A DNA stretch of 21,704 nucleotides from positions 1 to 21,704 of the forward strand of contig DATIQN010000048.1 in assembly GCA_035470785.1 (NCBI GenBank), read 5' to 3'. The DNA comes from Croceibacterium_B sp035470785. GTDB taxonomy: Bacteria; Pseudomonadota; Alphaproteobacteria; Sphingomonadales; Sphingomonadaceae. Position numbers and translations under genes: made by a program. Positions 14,304 to 21,164 of this stretch are shown here, piece by piece (the first letter of the stretch is position 1; the number at the start of each line of letters is the position of its first letter). The notes below the pieces were generated by a model. It was not told the DNA's origin, did not search any database, and saw nothing but the letters and a program-made list of their open reading frames with translations.

Positions 14304-15479
14304 TCAAGCAAAGTTGAGCTTGACCGGCTGGCGGATGGGCCCGTGGCCGACTGTGGTCATCCACGGCTCGTAGGGGCCGGCGATCTCGATCGACTTCACC
14401 TGCCGGACGATTTCGCCGAGCAGCGCCTGCGCTTCCATCGTCGCCAGCACCCGGCCGACGCAGCCGTGCACGCCGTAGCCCCAGCCGAGCGAGTGCCGTG
14501 TGTCACGGTCGAGCCGGTATTCGTCGGGCGCCTGCCAGTAGCGCGGATCACGGTTGGCGGCGGCGAACATCAGCCCGACCTTGCTGCCGGCTGGAACCAG
14601 GTATTCGCCGATCTCGACATCGCGGGTCGCCATGCGGCCGGCCATCCGGCTAGGCGAATCCCAGCGCAGCGATTCGTCGAACGCCGCGCGGACTTTCTTC
14701 GGATCGGCGCGCAGCTTCTCGTACTCGCCAGGGAACAGCGCCCAGGCTCTGAGCGCGTTAGCCATGGTGATGAAGGTCGTGTCGGCCCCGGCGCTGAGCA
14801 CCGTCTGCAGCAGCAGCTTGGCCTCGGGCAGCGTGACTTGCCCGGTATCCGACGCGGCGTAGATCTGCTCGCCGATTCCTTCCGGGTCGAGCGCCGAGCG
14901 TTCGCACTGGGTTTCGAGCCACTCGATCACGGCCGAATAGTCGTGCTGCATCGCCTGGTCGAACAGTTCGCCCGGCGGGCCCATCGTCGCCCAGACCATC
15001 TCGGAGAATCCGTACATATTCTCGCGGCCCTTTTCGGGCAGGCCGAGGATGTCGGGCAGGACCTGGAACACGAACGCTTGCGCGACTTCGCCGACGGCAT
15101 CGACCGTGTCGCGCTCGCGCAACCGGTCGAGCAGTTCCTTGGCGCGCTGCTCGAACATGCCTTTCACGCGTTCGAGCGCGCGCGGGCTGAGCGCGTCGGC
15201 GATCACCTTGCGAACTTGCGTGTGGCGTGGCGGATCGTCGGTCAGGAGGATCTCGGGGCGCGGGCTGGCCGGGTCGTGCCACGGGCGGCTGGTGCTGGAG
15301 AAGGTCTTCCAGTCGAGCAGCCCGCTGGTGACGTGCTCGTGCCGGGCGATCATCACCACGCCGTCGTGGAGGCGCACAGCGGGGGCGAACTCGCGCAGCG
15401 CGTCGTCGATCTCGCGCGCGTTCCTCACCGCGTCGGGGGTGAAGATGTCGAGCGAGTAGTCGGGGATGTCTTTGCTCAA
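14304..15479 (-). CDS. Cytochrome P450 (bacterial class I, CYP199-like features)
   Basis: Soluble 391-aa P450. Seen: the early DDPPRHTQVRKVIADALSPRAL segment (C-helix region), I-helix A230-G-A-D233-T234-T (proton delivery), ExxR at Glu269-Arg272 (ESLRW), and the haem loop GWGYGVHGCVG with Cys340. Trp333 replaces the usual Phe of the FGxGxHxCxG loop. No ferredoxin or reductase gene is in the window, so electrons must come from elsewhere. The start is TTG, overlapping the stop of the MBL gene (TTGA at 15476-15479); no ATG or closer GTG gives a complete N-terminus. Resemblance to benzoate-type P450s is an impression only; the substrate is unknown. Confidence 0.93.
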   Translation of the reverse strand: MSKDIPDYSLDIFTPDAVRNAREIDDALREFAPAVRLHDGVVMIARHEHVTSGLLDWKTFSSTSRPWHDPASPRPEILLTDDPPRHTQVRKVIADALSPRALERVKGMFEQRAKELLDRLRERDTVDAVGEVAQAFVFQVLPDILGLPEKGRENMYGFSEMVWATMGPPGELFDQAMQHDYSAVIEWLETQCERSALDPEGIGEQIYAASDTGQVTLPEAKLLLQTVLSAGADTTFITMANALRAWALFPGEYEKLRADPKKVRAAFDESLRWDSPSRMAGRMATRDVEIGEYLVPAGSKVGLMFAAANRDPRYWQAPDEYRLDRDTRHSLGWGYGVHGCVGRVLATMEAQALLGEIVRQVKSIEIAGPYEPWMTTVGHGPIRQPVKLNFA

Positions 15480-16366
15480 AGCCCCAGCCCCCGGAACCAG
15501 GTTTGCCCGTTATCGCCGGTCTCGATGTGACCGGCGGTCGGCTCGAAGAAGTGCGCGCCGATGACCATGACGCCGCTGTCCCTGTACTTGTCGACGAAAC
15601 CCATCCGCGTGTGGCGGCCGGCCTCCTTGTCCATGTCGAAAGTCGCCTGGCGGTGCGGCATCGCGCACTGCATCGGGTGATGCATAAGGTCGCCGGTTAT
15701 CACCGCGTCCTGCCCGTTCGAGCTGATCCGCAGGTGGACGTGGCCCGGGGTGTGGCCGTGGCTCGGCTCGCAGCGGATGCCGGGAGCGATCTCGTGGTCG
15801 GTATCGATGAAGTCGGCCATCCCCGCGGCGACGATTGGGTCGACGCATTCGATCATGTGGTTGGGGTTGTGGTGCCCGTCGTTGCGGATCTCCTTCCACG
15901 CCTCGAACTCGGTCTTGCCGAACAGGTAGCGGGCGTTGGGGAAGGTCGGCTTAAATTCACCGGTCGCCGGGTCCTTGTAGGTGTTCCAGCCGACGTGGTC
16001 GAAGTGCAGGTGCGTGCAGAAGACGGTGTCGACTTCGTCGCGGGTGATGCCCAGCGATTCGAGGTCTTCGAGGAAGCCCTCCGGCAAGTCGCAGAACACG
16101 TCGAACTCGCGCTCGCGCCCGGCGCCGATGCACGAATCGACCACGATCGTGCGCCCTGGCGCCTGCACGACGAAGCCCTGGAAGTTCATCCGCTGCTTGC
16201 CTTCGGGCGTGGCGTAGTGCGGGTGCAGCCATTCGAGCGCGAGGACTTCCTCTTCGGTCGCCTCCGGCATGGTCATGCGGATGTCGTCCTGGAAGTCCCA
16301 GATCTCGACGATCCGCGACACCAAGACGTCGCCCACCTTCCAGCTCTTCACGTGTTCCTTGGCCAC
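15476..16366 (-). CDS. MBL-fold metallohydrolase (second copy)
   Basis: A 296-aa metallo-beta-lactamase-fold enzyme. Seen: H119-L-H121-F-D123-H124, His205 in HGHTPGHV, Asp226 in ITGDLMHHP and His272 in IGAHFFEP, a complete dinuclear metal set. It is longer than the first MBL and has a different N-terminus (WKVGDVLVSRIVEIWDFQDDI), so it is a different subfamily. The GTG start at 16366 is preceded by AGGGAG at normal spacing. Its stop overlaps the P450 start, tying the hydrolase and the P450 into one translational unit. Likely a cytoplasmic lactonase, esterase or thioesterase-type hydrolase. Confidence 0.9.
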   Translation of the reverse strand: MAKEHVKSWKVGDVLVSRIVEIWDFQDDIRMTMPEATEEEVLALEWLHPHYATPEGKQRMNFQGFVVQAPGRTIVVDSCIGAGREREFDVFCDLPEGFLEDLESLGITRDEVDTVFCTHLHFDHVGWNTYKDPATGEFKPTFPNARYLFGKTEFEAWKEIRNDGHHNPNHMIECVDPIVAAGMADFIDTDHEIAPGIRCEPSHGHTPGHVHLRISSNGQDAVITGDLMHHPMQCAMPHRQATFDMDKEAGRHTRMGFVDKYRDSGVMVIGAHFFEPTAGHIETGDNGQTWFRGLGL

Positions 16367-16399
16367 TCACCTCTCCCTAGTGCGACAACGACAGCTAAA

Positions 16400-16417
16400 C
16401 CCTCCCCGCGGGGAGGG
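16400..16417. repeat. REP-like palindrome, 18 bp
   Basis: A perfect uninterrupted palindrome, CCCTCCCCG followed directly by its complement, sits in the 70-base gap between the GMC and MBL genes on the same strand. It belongs to the same CT/GA-rich family as the elements at 14099-14209 and 19575-19631, but stands alone. In RNA it would form a strong hairpin in the GMC-MBL transcript, possibly affecting relative expression. Confidence 0.7.
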
Positions 16418-16436
16418 GGATTGATTTCGATCAGAC

Positions 16437-18110
16437 TCACGCCGCTTTCTTCTTCGCTTTCGCTTTCGGCTTGTAGCGCGCGACGCTTTCCGGCGGCAGC
16501 TCGGCGGCGGGCAGCGCGGGCTTGCCGAGGATGAAGTCGGCCGCGCGCTCGCCGATCATCACGCACGGGGCGTTGGTGTTGCCGCCGATGATGCTCGGCA
16601 TGACCGAGGCGTCGGCCACGCGCAGCCCCTTGATCCCGTTGAAGCGCAGCTGCGGGTCGACCACCGCATCGGCATCCGAGCCCATCCGGCAGGTGCCAAC
16701 CGGGTGGTGCACGGTGTAGCCGGTCTCGCGGATGTACTCGTCGAACTGCTTGTCGGTCTTGCACTTCGGCCCGGGCGCGACCTCGACGCCGTCGTATTCG
16801 GCGAAGGCCGGCGTGGCGAAGGCGCGGCGGGCTATCTTGAGCGCGCGGATCAACGGTTGGATGTCGTCGGGATGCTCGAGCAGGCGCGGGTCGATCAGCG
16901 GCGCCGCGGCCGGGTCGGGGCTGGCGAGGCGCAGCGTGCCGCGGCTCTTGGGATAGAGGCACACCGGGCTGATCGCGTAACCGTGGCCGAGCGGGAAGGG
17001 GATCTTCGGGTTGGTCAGCCGCTTGGCCGGCTGAAACACGAACTGGACGTCGGGTTTCGCCAACGAAGGATCGGTACGCAGGAAGGCGACACTTTCGAAC
17101 ACGTTGCCGGCGAGCGGCCCGGTGCGGGCCAGCAGGTACTGGAAGAAGTGCAGCACATCGCGCGGCAGGACCTTCCATGACAGGCCGTAGCTCGTCGGGT
17201 TGTCGGTCTCCATGTGCAGCGGGCTCGCCGGGTGGTCGTGGTAGTTCGAGCCGACTCCCGGCACGTCCCTGATCACGTCGATGCCCATTTCGCGCAAGTG
17301 CTCGCCCGGGCCGATGCCGCTGAGCATCAAGAGCTGCGGCGTCTGCACCGCGCCGGCCGAGAGCACGACCTCGTGCCGCGCGCGGATCGTGCGGCCGTCG
17401 GTCAGCAACACGCCGGTCACGCGCCCGCCCTCGACCAGCACCCGCGCGACCTGCGCGCCCACTTGCAGGTGCACGTTGCCGCGCGCCAGGGCCGGCTTGA
17501 GCATCGCTCCCGCGGTGGTCTCGCGCCGGCCGTCGCGGATCAGGCCCTGGCGGCGGCCATAGCCTTCGGAGTTGGCGCCGTTGAAGTCGGGGCAAGCAGG
17601 GAATTGCAGCGTGCCGAGCGCATCCATGAACGCGTAGTTGAGCCGGTTGGGATTGGGCACCAGCTTGACGTTCACCGGGCCGTTTACCCCATGAAACACG
17701 CTCTCAGGAAAGTCCTCGTTGTGCTCGGTGCGGGTGAAGTAGGGCAGCACTTCGGCGTAGGACCAGCCGGTCGCGCCCGCGTCGGCCCAGTCGTCGTAAT
17801 CGGTCGGATGGCCGCGGAAATAGACCATGCCGTTGATCGAGCCCGAGCCGCCGACAACGCGCCCGCGCGGCACCGGGATCTGCCGCCCGGCCATGCCCGG
17901 CTGCGGCACGGTGGCGAAGCGCCAGTTGGTCGCCTCGCGCCCGATCGCAGCGGCGACGAAGCTAGGAATATGGATGAACGGATGGGTGTCGTGCCCGCCG
18001 GCCTCGATCACGCAAGTCGTGCGGTCGGCCCGCTCGCCCAGCCGCGCCGCCACCGCCGCCCCGCTCGAGCCCGCGCCGACAATGATGTAATCGAATTCCG
18101 CTGCGTCCAT
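16437..18110 (-). CDS. GMC family oxidoreductase (choline-dehydrogenase-like)
   Basis: FAD-dependent glucose-methanol-choline oxidoreductase of 557 aa. Seen: G12-x-G14-x-x-G17 (IIVGAGSSGAAVAARL), Glu36 in VIEAGG, the GRVVGGSGSINGMVYFRG signature near residues 83-100, the second GMC signature (SAGAVQTPQLLMLSGIGP), and the catalytic HPVGTCRMG (His469) with the partner Asn in GGNTNAPCVMIGERAAD. The C-terminus carries a short lysine/alanine tail (KPKAKAKKKAA) beyond the family core. It oxidises an alcohol to the aldehyde or ketone. The ATG is preceded by GGGAGA. First gene of the leftward five-gene run; natural partners would be P450-derived alcohols (inference). Confidence 0.93.
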   Translation of the reverse strand: MDAAEFDYIIVGAGSSGAAVAARLGERADRTTCVIEAGGHDTHPFIHIPSFVAAAIGREATNWRFATVPQPGMAGRQIPVPRGRVVGGSGSINGMVYFRGHPTDYDDWADAGATGWSYAEVLPYFTRTEHNEDFPESVFHGVNGPVNVKLVPNPNRLNYAFMDALGTLQFPACPDFNGANSEGYGRRQGLIRDGRRETTAGAMLKPALARGNVHLQVGAQVARVLVEGGRVTGVLLTDGRTIRARHEVVLSAGAVQTPQLLMLSGIGPGEHLREMGIDVIRDVPGVGSNYHDHPASPLHMETDNPTSYGLSWKVLPRDVLHFFQYLLARTGPLAGNVFESVAFLRTDPSLAKPDVQFVFQPAKRLTNPKIPFPLGHGYAISPVCLYPKSRGTLRLASPDPAAAPLIDPRLLEHPDDIQPLIRALKIARRAFATPAFAEYDGVEVAPGPKCKTDKQFDEYIRETGYTVHHPVGTCRMGSDADAVVDPQLRFNGIKGLRVADASVMPSIIGGNTNAPCVMIGERAADFILGKPALPAAELPPESVARYKPKAKAKKKAA

Positions 18111-18181
18111 GCCTGTCTCCCACCGCCACTCTGCGAGGGGACGCGGGGGTTGGCAAGGTCGGAATATCGATCTTTGTACGG

Positions 18182-18658
18182 CTACGCCGGAAGGACTTTG
18201 CGCGGGTCAGGCCCGAAGCGATTTTCGCCGTCCGTGCCGGGCCAGAACGCAAGGACCCAGAATGCGATCACGAGGACAATCCCGACAAGTTTGTACGGTG
18301 CTCAAGCATCAAGGACAGGGTAGCAGCCTGCGGCGAATTGCGCGCGCTCGTATATCCCGCAGCACGAGGACAACCGGCAAAATTGATGCGAACCACCCGG
18401 AGCGGTCTTGATCGTGAAGGCGTCTGACAAACAACGGAATAGCAGTGAGCCAGAGCGCATCTTGGACGTAAGCGCCGTATAATGGTCCAAGCGGTCGGGA
18501 AGGGCGTTCGTGATTACAAAGAACGCTAGGCTCAGTACTGCAATCGCGACAAGATAGACGACGAGCTCGCTTCGCTGTGACCGGCCTTTGAAGTCGCGCA
18601 AGCCCAAGACGATGCGCCTCAAGTGAGTTAGGCTCTCAGCCTTGGGGTCGTAGGCCAT
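18182..18658 (-). pseudogene. Broken DUF805-family membrane protein gene
   Basis: The 477-base span equals a normal DUF805 length of about 158 codons, but it reads only by changing frame. From ATG 18658 the first frame gives FKGRSQRSELVVYLVAIAVL (the family's N-terminal GRxxRxE pattern and TM1) up to about base 18500. The hallmark RRLHDQDRSGW (18425-18393) is in another frame. The C-terminal part, a hydrophobic segment and then NRFGPDP (18223-18203), is back in the first frame and stops at TAG 18182. In that first frame a TGA at 18302-18304 also interrupts. So there are two compensating shifts plus one nonsense codon. A good RBS (AAGGGG) remains. GC is locally lower than its neighbours. Sequencing error could explain part, but three lesions favour a real pseudogene. 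Confidence 0.8.
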
Positions 18659-18730
18659 GGCACCCCTTATTGAGGCCGCATTCTAGCGAATTGGTGCTAG
18701 ATGTCAGCGGGCCCCTGTAACCGCACTTGG

Positions 18731-19513
18731 CTACTCCCCATCATACTCAATCGCCCGCGCCGCTGCGCCGGACAGGATGAACCCGATCGGCCGCTCGGCC
18801 TCCTCGGTCAGGTGGCCGATCAAGCCGGCAGTGCGGCAAAGCAGCCCAATCCCCTTCAGCGCCGCCAGCGGGAAGCCGACGTCGAGCATGATCGAGGGGA
18901 TCGCGGCGTTGACGTTGATGGGGAGGTCGCGGCCGATCGTTTCGGGCAGCGCGGCCTTGAGCGCGCGCATCAGCGCCACGTGCTCGCCGGACACGCCGCG
19001 CGCGTCGGCCATTTCGAGCAGGCGGTTAGCGCGCGGGTCGCCGCCGGCGTGCTGCGGGTGGCCGAAGCCGGGGATCGCCTTGGTCGTTTGCCGCAGCGCC
19101 AGGATCTGGCGCACCGCCACGACGTGGAGGTCGTCGCCGCTCGCGCGCGCGTCGGCGACGCATTCGGCGTAGAACTGGCCGGCCACTTCCGCGCTGCCCA
19201 GCACCACGCTGCCGCAGCCGAGCAACCCGGCGGCGACCGCGCCCTGCAGCGCCTCGGGCGCGGCGGCGTACGTCATCCGCGCGGCGACGACGCTCGGCAC
19301 CAGCCCGTGCTCGGCCAGCGCCACCAGCACCGCGTTGGTGAAGTAGGTCTGCTGGTCGTTCGGCATGTGCCCGGTGACCAGCAGCCAGAAGTAGCTGGTG
19401 AAGTCGATCTGCCCCATCAGCCCGTTCACCAGGTCGCGCCCGCGCACGGTGATGCTGGTCGCGTCCGAGGTGCAGATACTGGTGAACGGCGCGTCCTGCT
19501 TGCCGATGCGCAT
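18731..19513 (-). CDS. Citryl-CoA lyase / short citrate-synthase-like protein
   Basis: A 260-aa protein corresponding to the citrate-synthase-type domain of ATP-citrate lyase and citryl-CoA lyases. Seen: His69 in AEHGLVPSVVAARMTYAA and His152 in PGFGHPQHAGGDPRANRL, the two expected active-site histidines, plus Arg227 in LLCRTAGLIGHLTEE. The third position, usually Asp in NVDG of ATP-citrate lyase, is Asn202 here (PINVNAAIPSIMLDVGFP). It may cleave or form a C-C bond in a CoA thioester other than citryl-CoA, or may be catalytically altered. ATG with GGGAGG six bases upstream. Divergent from a CoA-transferase gene, which would supply CoA thioesters (inference). Confidence 0.82.
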   Translation of the reverse strand: MRIGKQDAPFTSICTSDATSITVRGRDLVNGLMGQIDFTSYFWLLVTGHMPNDQQTYFTNAVLVALAEHGLVPSVVAARMTYAAAPEALQGAVAAGLLGCGSVVLGSAEVAGQFYAECVADARASGDDLHVVAVRQILALRQTTKAIPGFGHPQHAGGDPRANRLLEMADARGVSGEHVALMRALKAALPETIGRDLPINVNAAIPSIMLDVGFPLAALKGIGLLCRTAGLIGHLTEEAERPIGFILSGAAARAIEYDGE

Positions 19514-19574
19514 TGTTGGCCTCCCTTGCCTTGAAACGAGGGGGGCTATAGCGCGCTCACAGGCCCGCCCCTAG

Positions 19575-19631
19575 CCCCTCCCGCAAACGGGAGGGGAATG
19601 GCTGTAACTCCCCTTCCGCTTGCGGGAGGGG
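19575..19631. repeat. Paired REP-like palindromes in a divergent promoter gap
   Basis: The first palindrome has arms CCCCTCCCG (19575-19583) and CGGGAGGGG (19588-19596) around CAAA. The second has CCCCTTCCGC (19610-19619) and GCGGGAGGGG (19622-19631) around TT, with one mismatch. They lie in inverted orientation in the 147-base gap between the lyase-like and CoA-transferase genes, so both promoters must sit within or beside them. On the minus strand TATAGC (19550-19545) could be a -10 for the lyase gene; its -35 would fall at the edge of the first palindrome and is not a good match. Confidence 0.78.
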
Positions 19632-19660
19632 TCGGGATCGGGCGCGAGATAGGGAGACGT

Positions 19661-20782
19661 ATGGCAAAGCCGCTCAAAGGCATTCGCGTGCTCGACATGG
19701 GCACTTTCATCACCGGGCCGGCGGCGGCGATGCTGCTGGCGGACCTGGGGGCCGAGGTGATCAAGGTCGAGCAGCCGGGCACCGGCGATCCGTTTCGCGC
19801 CTTCAACGGCGACCTCTATTCGCCGCACTTCCAGACCTACAACCGCAACAAGAAGTCGATCGAGCTCAACACCAAGGAGCCGGGCGACCTGGTGAAGTTC
19901 GACGAGCTGGTCGCAACCGCCGACGTGTTCATCCAGAACTTCCGCCCGGGCGTCGCCGAGCGCCTGAAGGTCGATGCCGTGCGGCTGCAGGCGCTCAATC
20001 CGCGCCTCATCTATGCCGACATCTCGGGCTTCGGCCAAGACGGGCCGCACAAGGACCGCCCGGCGTTCGACACCGTCGCCCAAGCCTCGGCCGGTTTCCT
20101 GCGCCTGCTGATCAACCCCGATCACCCGCGCGTGGTCGGCCCGGCGATCGCCGACGCGGTGACCGGGTTCTACGCCGCGCTCGGCGTGCTGGCGGCGCTG
20201 TACGAGCGCGAGCGGACCGGCAAGGGGCGCCACGTCGAGACCAGCATGTTCGAGGCGATGTGCCACTTCAACCTAGACGACTTCACGCATTATCTCGCCG
20301 TCGACCAGATCATGGGGCCGTACTCGCGGCCGCACGTCAGCCAGAGCTACGTGTTCGAATGCGCCGACGGCGGCTGGATTGCCCTCCACATGTCGAGCCC
20401 GCCGAAGTTCTGGGAGAACCTCGCCACCGCGATGGGCGTGCCCGACATGCTCGAGCGCGAGGAATTCGCCACCCGCCCGGCTCGGATCAAGAACTACGAC
20501 AAGGTGATCGAATTCCTCGCTCCGATCTTCAAGACGCAGTCGCGGACCTATTGGGACGATCGCCTGGCCGAACTCGAAGTGCCGCACTCGCCCATTCTCA
20601 ACTCGAAGGAAGTGCTCGATGGCCCGCTCGGCCAGCACCACGGCATTCTCGCCGAAGCCGACAGCCCGCGCGGCAAGTTCCGCACGATCCGCAGCCCGTT
20701 GCACTTCGACGGCGAGATCGAACGCGAAATCACCGCTCCGCCGGAGCTGGGCGCGGACAACGAGGAGTACCTGGGGAAGTAG
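19661..20782 (+). CDS. Family III CoA-transferase (CaiB/BaiF type)
   Basis: A 373-aa CoA-transferase. Seen: the N-terminal PLKGIRVLDMGTFITGPAAAMLLADLGAEVIKVEQPGTGDPFR, the classic CaiB/BaiF opening, NRNKKSIELNTK, PRLIYADISGFGQDGP, and GKGRHVETSMFEAM around residues 187-200. The nucleophilic region usually carries Asp; here Glu occurs in both nearby positions (VETSMFEAM). Glu variants are seen in the family, so activity is still likely. It moves CoA between carboxylic acids, activating a pathway acid in the cytoplasm. The ATG at 19661 is chosen because AGGGAGA precedes it; a start 63 bases upstream would translate the REP repeat and is rejected. Confidence 0.9.
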   Translation: MAKPLKGIRVLDMGTFITGPAAAMLLADLGAEVIKVEQPGTGDPFRAFNGDLYSPHFQTYNRNKKSIELNTKEPGDLVKFDELVATADVFIQNFRPGVAERLKVDAVRLQALNPRLIYADISGFGQDGPHKDRPAFDTVAQASAGFLRLLINPDHPRVVGPAIADAVTGFYAALGVLAALYERERTGKGRHVETSMFEAMCHFNLDDFTHYLAVDQIMGPYSRPHVSQSYVFECADGGWIALHMSSPPKFWENLATAMGVPDMLEREEFATRPARIKNYDKVIEFLAPIFKTQSRTYWDDRLAELEVPHSPILNSKEVLDGPLGQHHGILAEADSPRGKFRTIRSPLHFDGEIEREITAPPELGADNEEYLGK

Positions 20783-21164
20783 GCGCTGGTGTCCCCCTAC
20801 CGCGGGCGGGAGGGGAGAAGCGACGAAAGACCGCTGTCCTACACACGACGAATCTGGCTTTACCTGCTGGATGACAGCCTTTCACCGCCTCCGCCCGTTT
20901 CGCGCGACACGCCGCTCACGCGCTCCGCGCAATATCCTTACGCAACCACGACAGAACATTTCTATTTTCTATTCTGGGGACTCTGTCGCTTCCGAAACCA
21001 ACGCATTGATATTGCATTTGAATTTGAGGGCGCCTCGAAGAGGCCAAGTGTCGCCTGTGTCACCCTCAGCTGGAAATCGCGAATGAATTGCCTCACGCGG
21101 CGGCTTTGCTAGACTGCGCACAACCGCGGCGCATGGGAATCGGCGCCGCCAAGGGAGAGCGAGA
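20783..21164. other. 382-base intergenic region without a credible gene
   Basis: The first part holds a degenerate REP-like hairpin: CCCCTACCG (20794-20802) pairs with CGGGAGGGG (20807-20815) with one mismatch. From about 20940 to 21030 the GC content falls clearly below its neighbours (about 47% in the 60 bases from 20941). An open frame of 107 codons crosses the region but has no RBS, biased composition and no recognisable motif. The last 80 bases contain the candidate promoter for the VOC gene. Nothing else is seen. Confidence 0.6.
21088..21115 (+). promoter_or_regulatory. Candidate sigma-70 promoter for the VOC gene
   Basis: TTGCCT (21088-21093) and TAGACT (21110-21115) are separated by 16 bases, giving a start of transcription near 21122 and a short leader of about 43 bases before the ATG at 21165. 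The strong RBS AAGGGAGAG lies at 21151-21159. It is the best -35/-10 match I see in this gap, but unproven. Confidence 0.45.

Noticed and set aside
14303..14318. CTCAA/TTGAG inverted repeat at the 3' end of the P450 gene as a terminator
   Set aside because: The stem is only five bases plus a wobble extension and no U-run follows.
18302..18658. Intact 118-aa hypothetical protein
   Set aside because: The family hallmark and C-terminus of DUF805 are found in the other frame and beyond the stop, so it is better read as a pseudogene.
20789..21112. 107-codon open frame in the gap before the VOC gene
   Set aside because: No RBS, it begins within a REP-like hairpin, the composition is odd and no motif is present.
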